Shown here: positions 17,963-25,434 of the stretch, in pieces | How positions within the stretch are numbered: the first letter of the stretch is position 1 | Layout of the letters: every line of letters starts with the position of its first letter | DNA from: Clostridium sp. BSD9I1 | Lineage (GTDB): Bacteria; Bacillota; Clostridia; Clostridiales; Clostridiaceae | DNA: 64,000 nucleotides | Assembly: GCF_900185645.1 (NCBI RefSeq) | Contig: NZ_FYAM01000006.1 | Coordinates: 1-64,000, forward strand | Direction: 5' to 3' | Translations under genes and position numbers: made by a program | Notes under the pieces: generated by a model | Seen by the model: only the letters and a program-made list of their open reading frames with translations | Databases searched by the model: none | What the model was told of the DNA's origin: nothing

Positions 17963-19171
17963 ATGAGAGATATAAAAATGTACTGCACTAAATGTGGTAA
18001 GGAATATCCTATAAAAAATGTTCATCCAAGATGTGAAGAGTGTAATGAACCATTAGAAGTTGAACTTGTTAAAGAAGGAAAGATCAAAGAAGGAAATCCG
18101 CTAAGACAAACTATGCTTGAAAGATACAGCGACTTTTTTCCATTTGATAAAGTAAATAACGATTTATCATTACATGAAGGATTTACTCCACTAGTGCCTT
18201 CACCTAAAATAGCAAAAGGTGTAGGAGTTAAGAAGATTTATTTTAAAACTGAAAGTCAAAATCCTACTTGGTCATTTAAAGATAGAGGAACTTTAGCAGG
18301 AATACAGCATGCATATAGCTTAGGATATAAAAAGGTAGGGGCGGTTTCTACAGGTAATATGGCAGTATCTGTTGCGGCTTATGGACAAAGAGCAGGGTTT
18401 GAAACATTTATACTTGTAGATAAAAATATCCCAGAAGAAAAGCTTAATCCTGTAGCTATATATGGAGCCAATTTAATTAAAGTAGATGGGGATTATGGAA
18501 ACTTATATTACGAAAGCTTAGAGATAGGCAAGAAATATGGAATATACTTCATAAACTCTGATGTTACATATAGAGTTGAAGGCTCAAAAACTATAGCTTT
18601 TGAAATATGTGAGCAATTAAACTTTGATGTTCCTGACTATGTTATAGTTCCAACTAGTGCTGGTGGAAATATAAGAGGAATACTTAAGGGCTTTGAAGAA
18701 TTTAAACAATGCGGATTAATTGATAAAATACCTAAGATGATATGTGCACAGGCTTCTGGATGCTCTCCAATATTTAATGCTTTTAAGGATGATAAGGAAA
18801 ATATCGAGAGAGTAATAGAACATGAAACTATAGCTCATGGCATAGAAAACCCATTCCCACCAAGTGGAAATGAGGTTTTAAGAAAGATAAGAGAAAATGG
18901 AGGCATATGTATTGCTGTAACTGATGAAGAAATAGTTAAAGCTCAAAAGGAAATGGCTGAAGAAGGAATTTTCGGGCAGCCTGAATCTGCAGTTCCACTA
19001 GCTTCTATTAAAAAGTTAGTAGCAGAAGGATACTTAAAGGATACGGATACTGTTGCTTGTATAGTTACTGGTAGTGGCCTTAAATATACTGCAGCTTTCA
19101 AAAAACATGATCTTAAGACTTATGATTGTAAAATAGAAAGTTTAAGTGACTTTATAGGAAAGTTTAAATAA
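17963..19171 (+). CDS. thrC: Threonine synthase
   Basis: 402 residues from ATG 17963, with GGGAGGA 8 nt upstream. An N-terminal zinc-ribbon-like segment (C8, C11, C24, C27) is typical of one class of threonine synthases. The PLP lysine is K106 in NPTWSFKDRGT, and the phosphate/PLP loop SAGGN follows near residue 228. It converts O-phosphohomoserine to threonine. It stands alone here, without hom or thrB next to it. Confidence 0.92.
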   Translation: MRDIKMYCTKCGKEYPIKNVHPRCEECNEPLEVELVKEGKIKEGNPLRQTMLERYSDFFPFDKVNNDLSLHEGFTPLVPSPKIAKGVGVKKIYFKTESQNPTWSFKDRGTLAGIQHAYSLGYKKVGAVSTGNMAVSVAAYGQRAGFETFILVDKNIPEEKLNPVAIYGANLIKVDGDYGNLYYESLEIGKKYGIYFINSDVTYRVEGSKTIAFEICEQLNFDVPDYVIVPTSAGGNIRGILKGFEEFKQCGLIDKIPKMICAQASGCSPIFNAFKDDKENIERVIEHETIAHGIENPFPPSGNEVLRKIRENGGICIAVTDEEIVKAQKEMAEEGIFGQPESAVPLASIKKLVAEGYLKDTDTVACIVTGSGLKYTAAFKKHDLKTYDCKIESLSDFIGKFK

Positions 19172-19207
19172 ACGTTGTATTTTCTATTATCCTAACTTGT
19201 AATTTAA

Positions 19208-19315
19208 GAATTTCTAAATTTATAAGTGCTAAATACTAAGAATTTACAGAAACTAATGTCCCATTTAGGCAATTTGTAAATTCCAAAGTCTTTAGCACTT
19301 ATTATATTTAGGAAG
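19208..19315. repeat. Imperfect long inverted repeat after thrC
   Basis: About 45-nt arms pair imperfectly: TAAGTGCTAAATACT on the left matches the complement of AGTCTTTAGCACTTA on the right, with further matches outward (TTCTAAAT / ATTTAGGAA) and inward (GAATTTACA / TGTAAATTC). The loop contains CCCATTTAGG. It is not followed by a simple T-run at once. It may be a large terminator-like hairpin or a small palindromic repeat element. Confidence 0.5.
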
Positions 19316-19402
19316 ATTCAGGGATTTTTTATACTTCAAGTATGACATTAGGTAATTTTATACGTATAACAAGTATAGATCAAATTTAAAGGAGGAAAGT
19401 TT

Positions 19403-20053
19403 ATGAAATTCAAAAGAGGATTTACGGGGATTTTATCTCTCGCCATCTTAGCAGCGTCTACATCTACAGCTTTTGCAGCTAGTAGGGATAATCTAAAACT
19501 AATTAACTATATTAAATTAATTGGTAAGGTTGTTCCAATAAGTAGTGAAGTAAAAGAAGAAAAACAATATAATTTTAAATCTTTTACTGGAACAGTTAAA
19601 ACAGTAACAGATTTTCAAGGAGCTAAAAAGGATTTAAAATATGTGTTGGTAGAAGATGCAGAGGGAAGAGAAGCAAACATTATAGTATCTAAAGACACGT
19701 ATATTGTAAATAATGAAAACATTGGTGTAGGATCTGTTATAACTGGATTCTACGATGCAGATAAGCCTATGATAATGATATATCCACCTCAATATAATGC
19801 TGAAGTTGTTGCTGTTTTTAATAAGGATCAAAATATTAAAGTTGATAGCTTTGATAAGAATTTAATTAGCTCTGACAAATATTTGAAGTTAAATATTTCT
19901 AATGATACAAAGATTATCACACAAGACGGAAAACCTTTTAAAGGAAAGCTTAAAAACAAAAAGCTTGTAGTAATTTATAGCATATCTACAAAAAGTATTC
20001 CTGCACAAGCAAATCCAATTCAAATAATTGTATTATCTAAAAAGTCAGCTTAA
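19403..20053 (+). CDS. Secreted hypothetical protein
   Basis: 216 residues with a clear Sec signal peptide and AFA-A cleavage site (SLAILAASTSTAFAASRDN). The mature part is beta-rich with SFTGTVKTVTDFQGAKKDL and FYDADKPMIMIYPPQYNAE, and has no membrane anchor or Cys lipobox. AAAGGAGG lies 8 nt before the ATG. A terminator overlaps its end. It looks like a soluble exported beta-barrel or OB-like protein; I do not recognise a named function. Confidence 0.7.
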   Translation: MKFKRGFTGILSLAILAASTSTAFAASRDNLKLINYIKLIGKVVPISSEVKEEKQYNFKSFTGTVKTVTDFQGAKKDLKYVLVEDAEGREANIIVSKDTYIVNNENIGVGSVITGFYDADKPMIMIYPPQYNAEVVAVFNKDQNIKVDSFDKNLISSDKYLKLNISNDTKIITQDGKPFKGKLKNKKLVVIYSISTKSIPAQANPIQIIVLSKKSA

Positions 20054-20070
20054 TGCTGGCTTTTTAATTT
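20040..20070 (+). terminator. Intrinsic terminator
   Basis: AAAGTCAGC/GCTGGCTTT stem around the stop codon of the secreted protein gene, followed by TTAATTTTAT. Confidence 0.8.
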
Positions 20071-20103
20071 TATTTATATTATTATAAAAATGGTTGTAAT
20101 AAA

Positions 20104-20132
20104 TTTACATAGTAGGGTATCCTAGATATAAT
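20104..20132 (+). promoter_or_regulatory. Sigma-A promoter
   Basis: TTTACA and TATAAT separated by 17 nt, 40 nt before the MBL-fold gene start. Confidence 0.65.
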
Positions 20133-20171
20133 TGAGAATATAACTTCATCATAAAAGGAGGCAGGATAAAG

Positions 20172-21344
20172 TTGAAAAAAACTGATACTAGTAGCAGCTC
20201 TAATAAAAATTACTACAAAAATAAGTTAATAAATAAGCTATTTAAAATAGTATCAGTAGCTACTATGATTATTATTTTTATAATGATTGGAGGATATATT
20301 TTTATGCATCAGCCTCAGTTTGGTAATAATCCTACAGGAGATCGACTAGAAAGAATGAAAAATTCACCTAATTATAAAAATGGAAAATTTCAGTATGCTG
20401 TAGAAACTTCTGATTTAGGAGAAGATACTAGCATGTATGAAATGTTTAACGAATTTTTCTTTAATAAAAGTAAAAGAATTAGACCTGCTTCAGAAATTCC
20501 ATCAGTAAAGAGTGATTTGAAAAACTTAAAATCAGATGAAAATATTATAGTTTGGCTAGGACATTCATCTTTCTTCTTACAAGTTGATGGAAAGAAAGTT
20601 TTAATTGACCCTGTCTTAAGTCAATATGCATCTCCTGTAAAGTTTTTCAATAAAAGTTATAAGGGCAGTAATGTATACACCGCCGATGATATACCTAATA
20701 TAGATTATCTTTTTATTTCTCACGATCATTATGATCATTTGGACTATGAGACTGTTACAAAGCTTAAGCCTAAAATCAAAAAGGTTATCACAGCACTTGG
20801 AGTAGGGTCTCATTTTGAACATTGGGGCTATGATAATAATATTATAGTAGAGGAAGATTGGAGTGAGACTATAGTTTTAGATAAAAGTTTTGAGGTAACT
20901 TTAACTCCATCAAGGCATCGTTCTGGTAGAGGGGTGAAGTCAAATCAAACTTTATGGGGATCTTTTGTGTTTAAAACGCCAAGTATGAAAATTTTCTACA
21001 GTGGAGATACAGGTTATGGTCCGCATTTTAAGGATATAGGGAATACCTATGGACCTTTTGACCTTGCTATTATGGAATGCGGTCAATACAGTAAATATTG
21101 GAGAAGTTCGCATATGATGCCTGAGGAAGTAGTTCAGGCTTCGCTAGACTTAAAAGCAAAAAAGCTAATGCCTGGACACTGGGCAAAATTTGCTCTGTCC
21201 ATGCATGATTGGGATGAACCTATAATTAAAGTTATAGAAGAAAGCAAGAGAAAAAACATGCCATTATTATATCCATTGATTGGCCAAAAACTAGACTTAA
21301 AAGAAGCTGTTACAATGGAAGCATGGTGGAAAAAAATAAAATAG
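20172..21344 (+). CDS. MBL-fold hydrolase of the NAPE-PLD/UlaG-like type
   Basis: 390 residues. A cytoplasmic N-terminus and one membrane helix (residues ~28-45) anchor the enzyme. The metallo-beta-lactamase domain has WLGHSSFFLQVDGKKVLIDP, the metal site FISHDHYDHLDY, LTPSRHRSGRG, IFYSGDTGYG and MPGHWAKFALS. This pattern matches bacterial N-acylphosphatidylethanolamine phospholipase D-like hydrolases. A lipid or phosphodiester substrate at the membrane is plausible but not proven. The start is TTG 20172, 10 nt after AAGGAGG. Confidence 0.85.
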   Translation: MKKTDTSSSSNKNYYKNKLINKLFKIVSVATMIIIFIMIGGYIFMHQPQFGNNPTGDRLERMKNSPNYKNGKFQYAVETSDLGEDTSMYEMFNEFFFNKSKRIRPASEIPSVKSDLKNLKSDENIIVWLGHSSFFLQVDGKKVLIDPVLSQYASPVKFFNKSYKGSNVYTADDIPNIDYLFISHDHYDHLDYETVTKLKPKIKKVITALGVGSHFEHWGYDNNIIVEEDWSETIVLDKSFEVTLTPSRHRSGRGVKSNQTLWGSFVFKTPSMKIFYSGDTGYGPHFKDIGNTYGPFDLAIMECGQYSKYWRSSHMMPEEVVQASLDLKAKKLMPGHWAKFALSMHDWDEPIIKVIEESKRKNMPLLYPLIGQKLDLKEAVTMEAWWKKIK

Positions 21345-21420
21345 ATAAAGACAGGTAAATGAAAAATACAAAACATTACTATAAGATAAACAGCATATTT
21401 TATGACAATTAAGTATTTAA

Positions 21421-21459
21421 GAGAGATAGAAATTTGCCAAAGTAAAATTTCTATCTTTC
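21421..21459. terminator. Bidirectional terminator
   Basis: AGATAGAAATTT/AAATTTCTATCT stem between two convergent genes, with T-runs on both sides. Confidence 0.8.
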
Positions 21460-21846
21460 TCTTTCAAAGCCTTTATATCTAGTACCTTGAAAGGTAAGCT
21501 TACCAATATCTCCTTCAACTAGCATTCCAAATTCATCTGAATTAATTCTGAACTCCATTCTATCTCCGCTTTCTACTTCAAAAGTAATATAATAAGTGGT
21601 TGAGTGGCTCGTATGATGTATATTATCATTAACCTGGTGATTATGACTAGATACACTTGTTCTTTTAGCTACGACTTTTGACCAAACGGTAAGCACAGGT
21701 TGTGCGTTATTATATCTAGTTGTTTTGATTGAGCTAACTATAGTAAATATAAAGCCACCAATAACTAGACAAAAAACAATAATCATAAAAATAGGAGCAA
21801 AATAGCTAAATAAGAAACTGTCAAAAGTATTGTTAAACGGACTCAT
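21451..21846 (-). CDS. DUF2500 membrane-anchored protein
   Basis: 131 residues from ATG 21846, preceded by AAAGGAGGG; the longer frame upstream has no ribosome site. One membrane helix (MIIVFCLVIGGFIFTIVSSI) is followed by a soluble beta domain with VLTVWSKVVAKRTSVSS, YYITFEVESGDRMEFRI and GDIGKLTFQGTRYKGF, the DUF2500 pattern. Function of the family is unknown. Confidence 0.82.
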   Translation of the reverse strand: MSPFNNTFDSFLFSYFAPIFMIIVFCLVIGGFIFTIVSSIKTTRYNNAQPVLTVWSKVVAKRTSVSSHNHQVNDNIHHTSHSTTYYITFEVESGDRMEFRINSDEFGMLVEGDIGKLTFQGTRYKGFERER

Positions 21847-22097
21847 ATATATCCCTCCTTTATTTTCAATATATTCTACATACTTAATATAATTCCTATG
21901 TAAAATTAAAAATATGGGGAGAATAACGTAGATTATACTTTCCGAAAATTTATATATTCTTTTAACTATTATGCGCATAGAAAGTTTATGAAAATATAAA
22001 AGCTTTATATAGGTTATAAAAAATTATTTTTAGAATTTCATGTATATGTTTTAATACCATAAGTTATATAATAAGATAAAGTAAGGAGGCGATAGTA

Positions 22098-23036
22098 ATG
22101 AATTTTATAGATATGCATTGCGATACTATATATAAACTTATGGATGATTCAAAATTTGGCTTATACAAAAATAAGTTTTCTGTTGATATACAAAAAATGA
22201 AGAAGGGAAATTATAAGGCACAATTCTTTGCATTGTTTATAGATGCAGGAGAAACTCCTAATAGACTAAATAGGGCACTGGATATGGCTAATAGATTTCA
22301 TATAGAAATAGAAAGAAGTAAAGAATATATTTCCTTGGCTACAAACTACCAAGATCTTAAATATAATGAAGAGCACAATAAAATTTCAGCGTTTTTAACT
22401 ATTGAGGAGGGAGGTGTATTAGAAGGTAACATTGATAACTTAAAAAGATTTTATGATTTAGGAGTAAGATTGATAACACTTACATGGAATTTCAAAAATG
22501 AAATAGGATATCCAGCTTATGATAGGATAAATAGTCATAAAGGATTAACTTCCTTTGGCATAGAAGTCGTAGAAGAAATGAATAACCTTGGAGTGATAAT
22601 AGATGTATCCCATCTTTCAGATGGAGGATTTTATGATGTATTGAAGCACTCGAAATATCCATTTATAGCATCTCATTCCAATGCTAGGGCAGTACAAAAG
22701 CATCAAAGAAATTTAACAGATGAGATGATAAAAGTTCTATCAAACAAAGGTGGAATTACAGGAATAAACTTTTGTACAGAATTTCTTACTGAAGACAGTG
22801 TAAGTAAGATAGAAGACATGATTAAGCATATAAAGCATATTAAAAATATTGGTGGAGTAGATGTTATAGCATTGGGAACAGATTTCGATGGTATACATTC
22901 TAAAGTTGAGATAGAAGATGCATCTAAAATGCATAAGCTCATTTATGCTCTTGAAAAGGAAAAATTTTCTGAAGATGAAATAGAAAAAATATGCTATAAA
23001 AACATAGAAAGAGTTATAAAAGATATACTAAAGTAA
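22098..23036 (+). CDS. Membrane-dipeptidase family (M19) peptidase
   Basis: 312 residues. The HxD metal motif is at the start (DMHCDT, H7 and D9). A metal-bridging glutamate lies in FLTIEEGGVLEG, then IDVSHLSDGGF, ASHSNARAV and the C-terminal GTDFDG. These match the renal-dipeptidase family, which cleaves dipeptides, including those with D-residues. AAGGAGG precedes the ATG. It is followed 12 nt later by a TIM-barrel isomerase-like gene, so the two may act together on one substrate. Confidence 0.92.
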   Translation: MNFIDMHCDTIYKLMDDSKFGLYKNKFSVDIQKMKKGNYKAQFFALFIDAGETPNRLNRALDMANRFHIEIERSKEYISLATNYQDLKYNEEHNKISAFLTIEEGGVLEGNIDNLKRFYDLGVRLITLTWNFKNEIGYPAYDRINSHKGLTSFGIEVVEEMNNLGVIIDVSHLSDGGFYDVLKHSKYPFIASHSNARAVQKHQRNLTDEMIKVLSNKGGITGINFCTEFLTEDSVSKIEDMIKHIKHIKNIGGVDVIALGTDFDGIHSKVEIEDASKMHKLIYALEKEKFSEDEIEKICYKNIERVIKDILK

Positions 23037-23048
23037 AGGATGATTAGA

Positions 23049-23861
23049 ATGAAAGAATTGAAGGTGGGCATTTTTTCATGGTTTGGATATATAATGCCTT
23101 TTGAAGAAAGAATAAAAATTATAAAGGAATCAGGATTTGATGCTGTATCAATTTGGTGGGAAGATGAGTTTCAAGATACGCAGAATAGTATAGTTCTTAA
23201 AAAGGATAATATTCCTGAAATTATTTCAAAGTACGGACTTATTTTAGAAAATATTCATGCCCCTTTTACAAACACCAGTGATTTTTGGAAGGGTGATTTA
23301 ACTACAAGAAAAACTCTTGTAAATCAGCATATAGGATGGATTAAGGAGTGCAGCAAATTTAATATCCCTATAATGGTTATGCATGTATCGGAATTATTTA
23401 AAGTAGAAGAGCCAAACCATTTAGGAATAGAGTGCTTTTTAGAAATAGTAAGGGCAGCAGAGGTTTTAGGTGTAAAGGTCGCCATAGAAAATACTGATTA
23501 CAATATATTTGTGGACTATATACTTTCCAATATAGACTCTTCTAATTTAGGATTTTGTTTTGATACCTCTCATAATGTGATTTCAAAAGGAGAAAAAATA
23601 AACTTACTTGAAAAACATGGACATAGATTATTTGCAACGCATATATCTGATAATGATGGATTAAAGGATAGGCACTGGATACCTTATAACGGGAACATAG
23701 ACTGGGCTACATTAAAAAAAGATTTTCCAATAGACACATATAAGGGAATTTTAGGTATGGAGCTTTATACAAGAGAAGATGAGAAGAAAATAACCCCAAA
23801 GGAATTTGCAGAAAAAGCATACTTTAATATTGATAAATTGAAAAGGTACTTACAATTATAG
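23049..23861 (+). CDS. TIM-barrel sugar isomerase/AP endonuclease family 2 protein
   Basis: About 270 residues from ATG 23049, with AAAGGA 8 nt upstream overlapping the end of the dipeptidase gene. Barrel motifs include SGFDAVSIWWEDEF, ENIHAPFTN, VAIENTD, FCFDTSHNV and GMELYTRED, with the expected metal-binding Glu, Asp and His. The family includes xylose-isomerase-like epimerases and endonuclease IV. Pairing with an M19 dipeptidase is suggestive, but the substrate is unknown. Confidence 0.8.
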   Translation: MKELKVGIFSWFGYIMPFEERIKIIKESGFDAVSIWWEDEFQDTQNSIVLKKDNIPEIISKYGLILENIHAPFTNTSDFWKGDLTTRKTLVNQHIGWIKECSKFNIPIMVMHVSELFKVEEPNHLGIECFLEIVRAAEVLGVKVAIENTDYNIFVDYILSNIDSSNLGFCFDTSHNVISKGEKINLLEKHGHRLFATHISDNDGLKDRHWIPYNGNIDWATLKKDFPIDTYKGILGMELYTREDEKKITPKEFAEKAYFNIDKLKRYLQL

Positions 23862-23907
23862 AAAAAATGTCGCATTTTCCTTTTTCAATGTCGGAATATA
23901 ATTTTTC

Positions 23908-23936
23908 TTGACAAACGAACATGTGTTCTGTATAAT
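23908..23936 (+). promoter_or_regulatory. LexA-controlled consensus promoter
   Basis: TTGACA and TATAAT are both perfect, separated by 17 nt. The spacer contains CGAACATGTGTTCT (23916-23929), which fits the Gram-positive LexA (Cheo) box CGAACnnnnGTTCG with one mismatch at the last base. LexA bound here would cover the promoter, so the downstream gene is predicted to be SOS-induced. Confidence 0.8.
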
Positions 23937-24059
23937 AAATAATGTTAATACAGGAATATTATATAAGCTTTACTCATATATTTGTTATATAGAAAAACAT
24001 CTTAAAGGAATAAGAGGTGTTGATTTATAACAAAAGCAAGAATAAATGGGGGTATACGT

Positions 24060-24293
24060 ATGAATAATAAATTGTTTGTCAAGATATATTATAATGTTAA
24101 TGGTAAAGGAATTTCCGAAGGAGATGCTGCGAAGTATTTGATTGGGGGAGGATTTTATAATAAGGAAGGCGGACATTTTACATTTAAGGCCAGAAGTTTA
24201 GATGAGGCAAAGCTTATAGCAAATAATCTTTCTTATAAAAATAAGCTTAATAATTTGAATTTATTTTTATTACCAGATTCAATTGTAAGCTAA
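24060..24293 (+). CDS. Predicted SOS-induced small protein
   Basis: 77 residues, no signal peptide or membrane helix. It reads as a compact alpha/beta domain: KLFVKIYYNVNGKGISEGDA, GGGFYNKEGGHFTFKARSL, DEAKLIANNLSYKNKL. GGGGGT precedes the ATG. The transcript starts from a perfect sigma-A promoter with an embedded LexA box and has a ~120-nt leader. The gene is monocistronic, ending at a terminator. I do not recognise a family. A DNA-damage role is inferred only from the operator. Confidence 0.7.
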   Translation: MNNKLFVKIYYNVNGKGISEGDAAKYLIGGGFYNKEGGHFTFKARSLDEAKLIANNLSYKNKLNNLNLFLLPDSIVS

Positions 24294-24360
24294 TATACAA
24301 GTAAAAAATGAAAATTTATATATAAAAAAAGATATCCTTATAATAAATATTAATTATATA

Positions 24361-24392
24361 AAAGTCAGCTAGTGTTTAGCTGGCTTTTTTAA
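24361..24392 (+). terminator. Intrinsic terminator
   Basis: AAAGTCAGCT/AGCTGGCTTT stem followed by TTTTTAATTT, ~65 nt after the 77-aa gene. Confidence 0.85.
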
Positions 24393-24481
24393 TTTATAAG
24401 GACTATTATAATTATAATATTATATAAGATATGTAAAAATTATTATATAATAGTAATAGCATTGAAATAGGGGGAGTTTTC

Positions 24482-25405
24482 ATGGATGACATAGTGGGAA
24501 TTTTAAATATAAAGATTAAAGTTTCTTCTAAAGAAAAATTAGCATATATATTGGTTATTTTAACTTCGCTACTCTGGGGTTCATCGGCAACAGTTGGGAA
24601 AATCGTGTTAAAAAACTTAAGTAACTTTCAAATACTATTTTATATTTCATTTATAGCTTTCGTTAGCCTTTTTATTATTTCATGGAAAGAGGGAAGTCTA
24701 AATCAGGTTAAAAGTTATACTAAAAGAGATTACTTTAATTTTGCCTATATGGGTTTTATAGGAGTGTTTTTATACGATATATTTTTTTATGGAGCGCTTA
24801 TGCATGCCCCAGCACAAGAGGTTTTTATAGTTAATTACACATGGCCTGTATGGGTGGGTATATTTTCTTGTATTTTAATTAAGGAGAAGTTTAGTATTAA
24901 AAAAGCAATTGCTATAGGCATGGGGTTTGTAGGAATATATCTTGTAGTAAGTAAAGGAAAGATGAATGTGGCTGTGGAAATTGGAAATATGAAAGGATAT
25001 GCAATGGCCTTAATGGGAGCTGTATGTTATGGAATATTTTCAGTACTTGGTAAAAAACATAATTATGATAAATTTTTATCTATGATGTTTTACTATGCAT
25101 TTACTTTTATATACATATCCATTTATTTATGTATATTTTATTATATACCAGCAATAAATTTTAAAGAGTTTTTAGGATTAATATGGCTTGGAGCTTTTTC
25201 AGGAGGAATTGCATCGGTATTGTGGTTCTTGGCTTTAAAGCATGGAGATACGTTTAAAATGTCAAATATGATTTTTCTGACTCCGTTTATATCACTAATA
25301 TATACTCATTTTATATTAGGCGATAGAATATATGTATCTTCTTTTATAGGATTATTATTTATAATAATTGGGATATTAATTGAAAAACTAGTGAATACGG
25401 CATAA
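24482..25405 (+). CDS. EamA/DMT-family transporter
   Basis: 307 residues with ten predicted membrane helices in two EamA repeats (LLWGSSATVGKIVLKNL early, then GAVCYGIFSVLGKKHNYDKF). The second repeat contains LWFLALKHGDTFKMSNMIFL. GGGGGAG lies 5 nt upstream of the ATG. DMT transporters export or import small metabolites; the substrate is unknown. The next gene starts 29 nt later, so co-transcription with the nuclease-like gene is likely. Confidence 0.88.
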   Translation: MDDIVGILNIKIKVSSKEKLAYILVILTSLLWGSSATVGKIVLKNLSNFQILFYISFIAFVSLFIISWKEGSLNQVKSYTKRDYFNFAYMGFIGVFLYDIFFYGALMHAPAQEVFIVNYTWPVWVGIFSCILIKEKFSIKKAIAIGMGFVGIYLVVSKGKMNVAVEIGNMKGYAMALMGAVCYGIFSVLGKKHNYDKFLSMMFYYAFTFIYISIYLCIFYYIPAINFKEFLGLIWLGAFSGGIASVLWFLALKHGDTFKMSNMIFLTPFISLIYTHFILGDRIYVSSFIGLLFIIIGILIEKLVNTA

Positions 25406-25434
25406 TTATTATTTAATATTATCGGAGGTTTTTT

